From Prochlorococcus marinus CUG1433 (GTDB taxonomy: Bacteria > Cyanobacteriota > Cyanobacteriia > PCC-6307 > Cyanobiaceae), in assembly GCA_017644425.1 (NCBI GenBank), contig JAEPLN010000001.1, positions 1,054,001 through 1,118,000 on the forward strand: a stretch of DNA of 64,000 nucleotides, read 5' to 3'. The notes below the pieces were generated by a model. It did not search any database. It was not told where the DNA came from and saw only the letters and a program-made list of their open reading frames with translations. A program made the translations under genes and the position numbers. Below are positions 56,792 through 64,000 of the stretch, piece by piece; position 1 is the stretch's first letter; the number at the start of each line of letters is the position of its first letter.

Positions 56792-58111
56792 ATGTTTGTC
56801 AACAAAAGTAGAAATCCTAACGCTTCTGAAATACTCTCCCAGTTATTTTTAAATAAAGAGCTAAGGAGTAGAGTTTTAACAACTTTAGGTCTTCTTCTTT
56901 TAGTAAGACTTGGCATCTACATTCCTATGCCTGGTATTGACAGAGTTGCTTTCAAAAGTTTCATAGATCAAGGTGGTCAATTAATAGGTTTTTTAGATAT
57001 TTTTACTGGCGGAGGAATTTCAACCTTAGGAATATTTGCATTAGGCATACTTCCTTTTATTAACGCATCAATTATTATTCAGCTTCTCACAGCTTCATTG
57101 CCTGTTCTTGAAGATTTACAAAAAAATGAAGGAGAAGCGGGTAGAAGAAAAATTGCTCAGATAACTAGATATGTGTCTTTGGGGTGGGGTTTTTTGCAGA
57201 GTATTATTTTTTCTTTAATTCTTAGACAATATGCTATTCAGGGTATTAGTGAAACTACATTTGTTTTGCAAACATCCATTGCCCTAGTTACTGGCTCAAT
57301 GTTGGTTATGTGGTTTAGTGAGATTATCACTGAGAAAGGGATAGGTCAAGGAGCTTCATTAGTAATTTTTTTAAATATTGTTTCGACTTTACCCAAGGCT
57401 TTAAGTTCAACTATTGAAAAAGCTCAAACTGGCGATCGAGGAGATGTTTTAGGGATAGTGGTTTTGCTTGGAGTGTTTTTATTGACAATTGTTGGGATAA
57501 TTTTTGTCCAAGAGGGAGCAAGACGTATTCCTATTGTTAGCGCAAAAAGGCAAATAGGAAATTCAACATTACTTCCAACTAGACAAAGTTATTTGCCTTT
57601 GAAATTAAATGCAGGAGGAGTTATGCCCATTATATTCGCATCTGCTTTAATTTTTTTGCCAATAACTATTGCAAATGTTACGGGTAATCCAGTTTTAATC
57701 AAATTAGCGAGTAGTTTAAATCCTGGATCATCTAATCCATGGCCATATGCTTTGACATTCTTCTCCTTAATTTTGGGATTCTCATATTTTTATGCATCTC
57801 TAACAATTAATCCAGTAGATGTAGCTTCAAATTTAAAGAAAGGAGGAGTAGCTATACCGGGAGTAAGACCTGGAACTAATACAGCCAAGTACTTATCTGG
57901 GATACAAAATAGATTGACTTTGTTAGGAGGATTATTTTTGGGATCAGTAGCTATAATTCCAGCTGCAGTTGAGAGAGCTACGAATGTCCAAACTTTTCAA
58001 GGATTAGGGGCAACTTCGCTACTTATTCTTGTGGGTGTTGCTATTGATACTGCTAAGCAAATTCAAACTTATGTTATTTCTCAAAGGTATGAGGGATTAA
58101 TTAACAATTAA
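56792..58111 (+). CDS. secY: Protein translocase subunit SecY
   Basis: Channel of the Sec translocon in plasma and thylakoid membranes. The 439 residues have ten hydrophobic segments, the plug region ([22 protein letters not shown] near residue 70, given in part), and the cytoplasmic loop [16 protein letters not shown] near residue 250. Its TAA overlaps the adk ATG (TAATG), so the two are co-translated. Confidence 0.98.
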   Translation: MFVNKSRNPNASEILSQLFLNKELRSRVLTTLGLLLLVRLGIYIPMPGIDRVAFKSFIDQGGQLIGFLDIFTGGGISTLGIFALGILPFINASIIIQLLTASLPVLEDLQKNEGEAGRRKIAQITRYVSLGWGFLQSIIFSLILRQYAIQGISETTFVLQTSIALVTGSMLVMWFSEIITEKGIGQGASLVIFLNIVSTLPKALSSTIEKAQTGDRGDVLGIVVLLGVFLLTIVGIIFVQEGARRIPIVSAKRQIGNSTLLPTRQSYLPLKLNAGGVMPIIFASALIFLPITIANVTGNPVLIKLASSLNPGSSNPWPYALTFFSLILGFSYFYASLTINPVDVASNLKKGGVAIPGVRPGTNTAKYLSGIQNRLTLLGGLFLGSVAIIPAAVERATNVQTFQGLGATSLLILVGVAIDTAKQIQTYVISQRYEGLINN

Positions 58112-58659
58112 TGAAAAAACATTTATTATTTTTAGGAGCTCCTGGCGCAGGGAAAGGGACTCAGGCGGAATTACTAAGTCAAACTAATTCTTACTTGCAC
58201 TTATCTACAGGTGAATTATTAAGAAAAGAAATAGAAATGAATACTCTTCTTGGTAAACGAGTAAAAGATATCATTAATCGGGGGGAACTAGTTAGTGACG
58301 AACTTGTGTTAAAAATAGTAAAACAAAATTTAGATAAGGATAATAATGGTTGGATTTTAGATGGCTATCCAAGAAATTTATCCCAAGCAAATTCACTAAA
58401 TAAGGTCTTAATTGAAATAAATCAACCTTTAGAAGTTGTTTTTTACTTAGATATTCCCGAAGAAGTTTTAATTAAGCGCTTACTTTTAAGAGGGAGAAAA
58501 GACGATACTGAAGAGACCATTAGAACAAGAGTTGAAATATATAAAAAAACTACTGAACCATTAATTCAATATTTTAAAGATCTTTCACTGCTTGAGTATA
58601 TTGATGCAGATAGAGATTTAAAAACCATTTCTCATGAAATCAAACTAAAAATGGCTTGA
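58111..58659 (+). CDS. adk: Adenylate kinase
   Basis: Balances AMP, ADP and ATP. The 182-residue protein has the P-loop [15 protein letters not shown] near residue 8, [21 protein letters not shown] and [14 protein letters not shown]. The long zinc-type lid is absent, so this is the short form usual in cyanobacteria. It overlaps secY by one base. Confidence 0.97.
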   Translation: MKKHLLFLGAPGAGKGTQAELLSQTNSYLHLSTGELLRKEIEMNTLLGKRVKDIINRGELVSDELVLKIVKQNLDKDNNGWILDGYPRNLSQANSLNKVLIEINQPLEVVFYLDIPEEVLIKRLLLRGRKDDTEETIRTRVEIYKKTTEPLIQYFKDLSLLEYIDADRDLKTISHEIKLKMA

Positions 58660-58704
58660 TGATGATGTAGAATAAAGTATTAACGTTTTATTTGTTAAAC
58701 CCCT

Positions 58705-58821
58705 ATGAAGGTCAGATCTTCAGTCAAAAAAATTAGTCCTGACGATCAGATCGTGAGGAGAAGAGGTAAAATCTATGTTATTAACAAGAAAAGACCTCGC
58801 AATAAACAGCGTCAGGGTTAA
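58705..58821 (+). CDS. rpmJ: 50S ribosomal protein L36
   Basis: The smallest large-subunit protein, 38 residues: [20 protein letters not shown] with a basic end [12 protein letters not shown]. The usual zinc-type Cys and His residues (CxxC...C...H) are missing, so this is the zinc-free C-minus form. It lies between adk and rpsM, where L36 belongs. It is too short for most ORF lists. Confidence 0.96.
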   Translation: MKVRSSVKKISPDDQIVRRRGKIYVINKKRPRNKQRQG

Positions 58822-58863
58822 CTTTAAACCCTCATAATTCAAACTTTAACTTACTCAAAACAC

Positions 58864-59229
58864 GTGGCCAGGATTGCAGGAATTGACATACCTCGCGAAA
58901 AGCGAGTTGAAATTGCACTTACATACGTATATGGAATTGGTTTAACAAGATCAAAGCAAATTCTTGTTAATGCAGGGGTAAACCCAGATGTTCGTGTCAA
59001 AGATCTTTCGGATTCTGATGTGCAAAAACTTAGAGGTGCTTCAGAGGAATTCACTTTAGAGGGAGACTTAAGAAGAAAAGAGGGAATGGCACTAAAAAGA
59101 CTTCAAGATATAGGGTGCGTAAGAGGAAGAAGGCATAGAATGAGTCTTCCAGTAAGAGGTCAAAGAACTAGAACTAATGCAAGAACAAGAAGGGGTTCAA
59201 GGAAAACAGTTGCTGGAAGAAAAAAATAA
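58864..59229 (+). CDS. rpsM: 30S ribosomal protein S13
   Basis: Head protein bridging to L5. The 121 residues start with GTG at 58864 and read [21 protein letters not shown] at the front, with the C-terminal [14 protein letters not shown] tail that reaches the P site. rpsK follows after 44 bases. Confidence 0.97.
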   Translation: MARIAGIDIPREKRVEIALTYVYGIGLTRSKQILVNAGVNPDVRVKDLSDSDVQKLRGASEEFTLEGDLRRKEGMALKRLQDIGCVRGRRHRMSLPVRGQRTRTNARTRRGSRKTVAGRKK

Positions 59230-59273
59230 TTAACTAAATCTATTAACAAACTGAATTATTAAATTTCATCATC

Positions 59274-59666
59274 ATGGCAGCCACAGTAAAAAAAACAGGT
59301 TCAAAGAAATCCAAACGTAATGTACCAAATGGTGTGGTACATATTCAAAGCACATTCAATAATACTATCGTTTCAATTACTGACACCTCTGGTCATGTTA
59401 TCTCTTGGTCTTCTGCAGGTGCCAGTGGATTTAAGGGGGCTCGGAAAGGTACTCCTTTTGCTGCTCAAACAGCAGCTGAAGCTGCGGCTAGGAGAGCACT
59501 TGATCAAGGCATGAGACAAATAGAAGTATTAGTTAGAGGTCCTGGCTCAGGTAGGGAAACGGCCATAAGAGCTTTACAAGTGGCCGGTTTAGAAATAACT
59601 CTAATAAGAGATGTAACTCCGTTACCTCATAATGGATGTAGAAGACCGAAACGGAGACGCGTTTAG
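59274..59666 (+). CDS. rpsK: 30S ribosomal protein S11
   Basis: Platform protein near the E site. The 130 residues have [19 protein letters not shown] near residue 22, [19 protein letters not shown], and the end [17 protein letters not shown]11A10 tract lies in the 64-base gap to rpoA. Confidence 0.98.
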   Translation: MAATVKKTGSKKSKRNVPNGVVHIQSTFNNTIVSITDTSGHVISWSSAGASGFKGARKGTPFAAQTAAEAAARRALDQGMRQIEVLVRGPGSGRETAIRALQVAGLEITLIRDVTPLPHNGCRRPKRRRV

Positions 59667-59685
59667 GTCTTAACTATTCTCCAAA

Positions 59686-59706
59686 CCCCCCCCCCCAAAA
59701 AAAAAA
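59686..59706 (+). repeat. C11A10 homopolymer tract upstream of rpoA
   Basis: Eleven C residues (59686-59696) are followed directly by ten A residues (59697-59706), 25 bases before the rpoA GTG. Long C runs are very rare in this AT-rich sequence. It is prone to slippage in replication and to sequencing error. Confidence 0.9.
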
Positions 59707-59730
59707 CAACTTTCAACCTCATTTTTTTCC

Positions 59731-60669
59731 GTGTTGCAATACCAGATTGACAGAATCGACCATCAAATTTCAGATGATCGCTCCCAAACAGGAACTTTTT
59801 TAATTGGACCTCTTGAAAGAGGACAAGCTACAACTTTGGGTAATTCTCTTAGAAGAGTCCTGATGGGAGGACTTGAAGGGAGTGCAGTGACTGCAGTAAG
59901 AATAGCAGGAATTAATCATGAATATGCCACTATTCCAGGAGTTAGAGAGGACGTTTTAGATATTCTCCTCAATTGTAAGCAACTATCAATTAATAGTTCT
60001 AATCCAGAACTCGAAATTGGTAGGTTGGTGGCAACTGGTCCAATGGAGGTGAAGGCGAATGATATTCAATTCTCATCTCAAGTTGAAATTGTGGATGGCG
60101 AAAAACCGATCGCCACTATCCAGGAAGGCCATAATTTAGAGTTGGAAATCCATGTTGAAAGAGGTGTTGGATATAGACCTGTCGATCGTAAGAATGAAGA
60201 GACAACTGCTATTGATTTACTTCAAATAGATGCTGTATTTATGCCAGTGAAGAGAGTTAATTTTACGATTGATGAAACTGCTGTAGCAGAGGGCGGTACA
60301 GGTAGAGAAAGATTAAAAATGGAAGTTGTAACAGATGGATCAACAAGTCCTGATGATGCTATTGCTGAAGCCGCAAATCAATTAATTGAACTCTTTCAGC
60401 CCCTTGCTACTGTTACAATGGTTGAGGAAATTCCTGAAGAACCAGAACCATCTCCCGAAGCTCAAATTCCTCTTGAAGAACTAAACTTGTCCGTTAGAGC
60501 ATATAATTGTCTAAAAAGGGCACAAGTTAACTCGGTTTCAGATTTAATGGGCTTTAGCTACGAAGATCTTCTTGAAATTAAGAACTTTGGCTCTAAATCT
60601 GCGGATGAGGTTATTGAAGCTCTTGAGCGTATCGGAATTTCAATTCCACAAAGTAGGACCTCTGTTTAA
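59731..60669 (+). CDS. rpoA: DNA-directed RNA polymerase alpha subunit
   Basis: Assembles RNA polymerase and contacts upstream promoter elements and activators. The 312 residues start with GTG at 59731 (next codon TTG). The N-terminal domain has [20 protein letters not shown] and the C-terminal domain [19 protein letters not shown] with [17 protein letters not shown]. Length and order are typical. rplQ follows after 14 bases. Confidence 0.98.
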   Translation: MLQYQIDRIDHQISDDRSQTGTFLIGPLERGQATTLGNSLRRVLMGGLEGSAVTAVRIAGINHEYATIPGVREDVLDILLNCKQLSINSSNPELEIGRLVATGPMEVKANDIQFSSQVEIVDGEKPIATIQEGHNLELEIHVERGVGYRPVDRKNEETTAIDLLQIDAVFMPVKRVNFTIDETAVAEGGTGRERLKMEVVTDGSTSPDDAIAEAANQLIELFQPLATVTMVEEIPEEPEPSPEAQIPLEELNLSVRAYNCLKRAQVNSVSDLMGFSYEDLLEIKNFGSKSADEVIEALERIGISIPQSRTSV

Positions 60670-60683
60670 CAATTTTTAAGATT

Positions 60684-61034
60684 ATGCGACATCAACTTAG
60701 AATTCCATTATTGAGTAAACCTGCTGACCAGAGGAAAGCACTTTTAAGAGGTTTGACTACACAACTAATTAGAGAAGGTAGAGTAACTACTACAAAAGCG
60801 AGGGCAAAAGCTTTAAGAAACGAAGCTGAAAGGATGATTACTCTCGCTAAAGAAGGTACTTTGGCTTCTAGGAGAAGAGCTATTGGATATATTTATGATA
60901 AAAAACTAGTTCATTCATTATTTGAAAAAGCAAAGGAAAGATATGGAGATAGAAATGGTGGTTATACAAGAATAGTTAGAACCGTTTCTAGAAAAGGTGA
61001 TAACGCTCAGATGGCTATTATTGAACTTGTTTAA
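60684..61034 (+). CDS. rplQ: 50S ribosomal protein L17
   Basis: Tunnel-exit protein. The 116-residue chain starts [20 protein letters not shown] and contains [21 protein letters not shown] and [19 protein letters not shown]. Length normal for cyanobacteria. truA is 37 bases downstream. Confidence 0.98.
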   Translation: MRHQLRIPLLSKPADQRKALLRGLTTQLIREGRVTTTKARAKALRNEAERMITLAKEGTLASRRRAIGYIYDKKLVHSLFEKAKERYGDRNGGYTRIVRTVSRKGDNAQMAIIELV

Positions 61035-61071
61035 GTTATTCAATACAAGTTTTTTAAATAGAAAATAATTT

Positions 61072-61878
61072 TTGAAAAGGGTAGCATTACTAATCCAATA
61101 CGATGGATCTTGTTATTCGGGCTGGCAAAGGCAAAAAAATGCAACAACAGTTCAGGGAATTCTGGAGGAAGCCCTTTTTAAGATTACTCAGCAAGTCGTA
61201 AAAACTTTTGCTTCAGGGAGAACTGATGCTGGGGTCCATGCATCAGGTCAAGTAGTACACTTTGATACTGATTGGGTTATTCCTAGCTATAGTTATTCCG
61301 ATGTCCTAAATAGTCTTTTACCCTCAACAATTAGAATATTGGAATCAGTTGAGGTTAAAGAAAGTTGGCATGCATGCTATTCAGCAAAATATAGACATTA
61401 TAGATATGTCATTAATAACAGTAAATTACCAAATTTGTTCATCAATAATTGGTCATGGCATAGATACCAAAAAGTATTAGATGAGGTTTTAATGTTAAAG
61501 GCATCTAAGACAATGGAAGGAGAACATGATTTTTTTGCTTTTCAGAAAAGTGGAAGTAATAGGATAAATTCTATTACAAAAATAAAGAATATAGATATTA
61601 AAAGAGTGGAGGATTTAGTTTTAGTTGATATTAAAGCAACTGGTTTTCTTTATGGAATGGTCCGTTTAATTGTTGGTCAATTAGTGTTGGTTGGAGAAAA
61701 AAAAATTTCTCCAGAAATTTTTACAGATAGATGGGTAAACAAAAAGAAAAATGATGTTAAAGAATCTGCTCCAGCTAAGGGGTTATGTTTTGTAAATGCT
61801 GTTTATGAAGAAAATGTTTTTAAAAAGATTAATAATAATGATTTTTTTCCTGTATTTTTAATTAAGGGTTTTTCTTAA
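61072..61878 (+). CDS. truA: tRNA pseudouridine synthase A
   Basis: Forms pseudouridine at positions 38-40 of tRNA anticodon stems. The 268 residues start with TTG at 61072 and show YDGSCYSGWQRQ near residue 9 and the catalytic ASGRTDAGVHASGQVVHF near residue 47 (Asp in GRTDAGVH). The C-terminal part has GFLYGMVRLIVGQLVLVGE. It is in the ribosomal operon as in other cyanobacteria; rplM starts 115 bases later. Confidence 0.96.
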   Translation: MKRVALLIQYDGSCYSGWQRQKNATTVQGILEEALFKITQQVVKTFASGRTDAGVHASGQVVHFDTDWVIPSYSYSDVLNSLLPSTIRILESVEVKESWHACYSAKYRHYRYVINNSKLPNLFINNWSWHRYQKVLDEVLMLKASKTMEGEHDFFAFQKSGSNRINSITKIKNIDIKRVEDLVLVDIKATGFLYGMVRLIVGQLVLVGEKKISPEIFTDRWVNKKKNDVKESAPAKGLCFVNAVYEENVFKKINNNDFFPVFLIKGFS

Positions 61879-61993
61879 GAAAAATTTAATTAAGCGAATT
61901 TTTTGTTTAAATCATTCAAAACTGTTGTTTTATATTCCTTCCATAAGGTAGAATTTAAGACTAATTTAAATTTTATTTGCAGAAACTTGGTAA

Positions 61994-62425
61994 ATGAATA
62001 AAACAATTACTCCATCTTTAGAGACAATCGAAAGAAATTGGTTTTTAGTTGACGCAAAAGATAAGACTCTTGGTAGACTTGCTACGGAAATTGCAACTGT
62101 CTTGAGAGGTAAGAATAAACCAACATTTACACCTCATCTAGATACTGGAGATTTTGTCATTGTAGTAAATGCCGAGAAAGTTGAGGTAACAGGTAAAAAA
62201 TCATCACAAAAATTGTACAGGAGACATTCTGGAAGACCAGGAGGAATGAAAATTGAAAAATTTGAGTCTTTACAACAAAGAATTCCTGAAAGAATCATCG
62301 AGCAAGCTGTTAAGGGTATGCTGCCTCATAACTCTTTAGGAAGACAGCAATTTAAAAAACTAAAAGTTTATAAAGGTGCTGATCATCCTCATGCTGCTCA
62401 GAATCCTGTATTATTAAATAGTTAA
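61994..62425 (+). CDS. rplM: 50S ribosomal protein L13
   Basis: Early assembly protein. The 143 residues include [19 protein letters not shown] near residue 16, [18 protein letters not shown] and [18 protein letters not shown]. The 115-base gap before it holds a TAGAAT sequence near 61948 that may be a -10 box, so it may have its own promoter (inference). rpsI follows after 9 bases. Confidence 0.98.
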   Translation: MNKTITPSLETIERNWFLVDAKDKTLGRLATEIATVLRGKNKPTFTPHLDTGDFVIVVNAEKVEVTGKKSSQKLYRRHSGRPGGMKIEKFESLQQRIPERIIEQAVKGMLPHNSLGRQQFKKLKVYKGADHPHAAQNPVLLNS

Positions 62426-62434
62426 TTTATCAAA

Positions 62435-62845
62435 ATGAATAGTCAAATAAAAAACAAAGCTGTGTATTGGGGAACTGGAAGAAGAAAAACTTCAGTAGCT
62501 AGAGTTCGCTTGATTCCAGGAAATGGAATAATAAAAATTAATGGTCGTGCTGGAGATGATTACTTAAACTTCAATCCTCTGCACTTAAATTCAATAAAAG
62601 CACCTTTGCAAACATTAGGCCTTGAAAATTCTTATGATATTTTAGTAAATGTTTTCGGCGGTGGATTGACTGGTCAAGCAGATGCTATAAAGCAAGGTGC
62701 AGCTCGAGCACTTTGCGAATTATCTCCTGACAATAGGAAACCGCTAAAAACGGAAGGCCATCTCAGTAGAGATCCTAGAGCTAAGGAAAGAAGAAAATAT
62801 GGTCTTAAAAAAGCAAGAAAAGCTCCTCAATTCTCTAAACGTTAA
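62435..62845 (+). CDS. rpsI: 30S ribosomal protein S9
   Basis: Its C-terminal arginine tail reaches the P-site tRNA anticodon. The 136 residues have [19 protein letters not shown] near the start, [19 protein letters not shown] in the middle and the final [16 protein letters not shown]. rpmE starts 14 bases later. Confidence 0.98.
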   Translation: MNSQIKNKAVYWGTGRRKTSVARVRLIPGNGIIKINGRAGDDYLNFNPLHLNSIKAPLQTLGLENSYDILVNVFGGGLTGQADAIKQGAARALCELSPDNRKPLKTEGHLSRDPRAKERRKYGLKKARKAPQFSKR

Positions 62846-62859
62846 AGGAAATTTAAATT

Positions 62860-63120
62860 ATGCCAAAATCAGAAATACACCCAAAATGGTATCCAGATGC
62901 AAAAGTTATTTGTAATGGAGAAGTTGTAATGACTACTGGCTCCACTCAGCCTGAATTACATGTTGATGTTTGGAGTGGTAATCATCCCTTCTTCACTGGA
63001 ACTCAAAAGATTCTTGATACAGAAGGTAGGGTTGATAGGTTTATGAAAAAATATGGAATGGGTTCAGCTAATTCAGCCACATCAAAAGATCAAAAAGAAG
63101 AAAAAGATTCTAAAAAATAG
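62860..63120 (+). CDS. rpmE: 50S ribosomal protein L31
   Basis: The 86-residue protein begins MPKSEIHPKWYPDAKVICNG and has the DVWSGNHPFFTG block and RFMKKYGM. Only one cysteine (VICNG) is present where zinc-binding L31 has four, so it is the zinc-free form. The lysine- and glutamate-rich tail is longer than in E. coli. prfA begins 27 bases on. Confidence 0.96.
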   Translation: MPKSEIHPKWYPDAKVICNGEVVMTTGSTQPELHVDVWSGNHPFFTGTQKILDTEGRVDRFMKKYGMGSANSATSKDQKEEKDSKK

Positions 63121-63147
63121 AATTTTCAAAATTAAGCTCAACTTCAT

Positions 63148-64000
63148 TTGGAATACTCAACATTAATTGCAAGGTTGAAAACTGCTTCAGAAAGTTTTGA
63201 AAATTTGGAAGTGCAACTTGCAGATCCTGATATAGCTAATGATCCAAAAAAATTAGAATCTATAGCAAGAGAAAGATCAAAATTGGAACCTTTGGTGATT
63301 GATTTTAATAAGTTGCTTGATACTGATAAAGAAATTGAAGATTCAAAAAATTTATTGAAAGAGAATAGAAATGATAAAGAAATGGAATCTTTGATAAATG
63401 AAGAGTTAATAACTCTTGAGGAATTTAAGAGTGAACTGATTCAAAAAACCACAATCGCCTTATTGCCAAAAGATCCAAGAGATGAAAGAAGTGTAATGTT
63501 AGAAATAAGAGCCGGTGCTGGAGGTAACGAGGCTTGTATCTGGGCGGGTGACTTAGCAAGAATGTATGAAAGATATGGACAAAAAATTGGATGGTCTGTA
63601 AAACCTGTTAGTGCTTCCGAGTCAGATATGGGTGGATTTAAGGAGTTGGTTATCTCCGTTAAGGGAGATGCTGTATATAGTCAACTTAAATTTGAGGCTG
63701 GTGTGCATAGAGTCCAAAGAGTTCCAGCTACTGAATCTCAAGGTAGAGTTCACACCTCTACTGCTACAGTTGCCGTTATGCCTGAGGCTGATCCTGTTGA
63801 GGTTAAAATTGATCCAACAGATCTAGAGGTTGGAACAGCAAGATCAGGAGGTGCAGGAGGACAAAATGTTAATAAGGTAGAAACAGCCATTGATCTTCTC
63901 CACAAGCCTACAGGAATAAGAGTTTTTTGTACTCAAGAGAGATCACAATTGCAAAATCGCGAACGAGCAATGGAAATTTTAAGAGCTAAATTGTATGAAA
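63148..64000 (+). CDS. prfA: Peptide chain release factor 1, N-terminal part (cut by window edge)
   Basis: Reads UAA and UAG stops and releases the peptide. It starts with TTG at 63148 ([18 protein letters not shown]) and leaves the window after 284 codons. The stop-recognition tripeptide PAT is in [13 protein letters not shown], distinguishing it from RF2 (SPF), and the GGQ motif is in [13 protein letters not shown] near residue 237. The last part of the C-terminal domain is outside. The rpmE-prfA order is normal in cyanobacteria. Confidence 0.96.
   Translation, partial: MEYSTLIARLKTASESFENLEVQLADPDIANDPKKLESIARERSKLEPLVIDFNKLLDTDKEIEDSKNLLKENRNDKEMESLINEELITLEEFKSELIQKTTIALLPKDPRDERSVMLEIRAGAGGNEACIWAGDLARMYERYGQKIGWSVKPVSASESDMGGFKELVISVKGDAVYSQLKFEAGVHRVQRVPATESQGRVHTSTATVAVMPEADPVEVKIDPTDLEVGTARSGGAGGQNVNKVETAIDLLHKPTGIRVFCTQERSQLQNRERAMEILRAKLYE

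Overview
The window looks like a piece of the core chromosome of a high-light Prochlorococcus. It is strongly AT-rich, with tightly packed genes and short intergenic gaps. It carries genes specific to cyanobacteria: psaD, ndhN, ldpA, the heme oxygenase-pebA-pebB set, a fused panC/cmk, a cyanobacterial-type glutamate-cysteine ligase, a CAAD protein and a DUF2839 protein. Several genes start with TTG or GTG. I see no transposase, integrase, prophage or CRISPR array. The strain cannot be fixed from the sequence alone.

Layout. 1-1.0 kb: the start of rnc (cut by the left edge), RNase P RNA on the minus strand and a divergent tRNA-Arg(CCT). 1.1-10.6 kb: two small cyanobacterial proteins, glycogen phosphorylase, a CPA2 cation/proton antiporter, an operon-like run of alpha/beta hydrolase, aldose-epimerase-like protein and four-carbon acid sugar kinase, then isocitrate dehydrogenase. 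10.7-16.6 kb: phycoerythrobilin synthesis (ho1-pebA-pebB), a small phosphatase, panC/cmk and purM. 16.7-21.9 kb: mostly uncharacterised small proteins, a tRNA-Cys that lies antisense inside the 5' part of an LpxB-like frame, and a short RNase D. 21.8-33.5 kb: hemF, mrp-rodA-sensor kinase, psaD, trpE-gshA, ppc, a GNAT-like protein and tRNA-Arg(CCG). 33.6-47.8 kb: recF (with an odd 5' end), speD, larE, a double-domain cobO, moeB-rhodanese, a CAAD protein, a fructosamine kinase family protein, a CrtD-like desaturase, tyrA, a degenerate helicase-like protein, recA with an upstream LexA-type palindrome, a HAD hydrolase, tRNA-Gln, ldpA and ndhN.

48.1-64.0 kb is the large ribosomal cluster in the cyanobacterial order: rplC-rplD-rplW-rplB-rpsS-rplV-rpsC-rplP-rpmC-rpsQ-rplN-rplX-rplE-rpsH-rplF-rplR-rpsE-rplO-secY-adk-rpmJ-rpsM-rpsK-rpoA-rplQ-truA-rplM-rpsI-rpmE-prfA. 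rpsJ, rpsN and rpmD are absent from their enterobacterial positions, as expected for this phylum. prfA runs off the right edge.

The genes cover central carbon flow (glgP, icd, ppc), tetrapyrrole and bilin chemistry (hemF, ho1, pebA, pebB), cofactors (panC, cobO, moeB, gshA), DNA repair (recF, recA) and translation. No wholly new multi-gene system is evident. The items most worth a second look are the 5' end of recF, the tRNA-Cys overlap, a C11A10 tract before rpoA, a coupled pair of unknown genes ending in a cysteine-motif micro-protein, a 17/19 inverted repeat around a small secreted protein, two degenerate enzymes (a DinG-like helicase and a histidine kinase), and several structured leaders.
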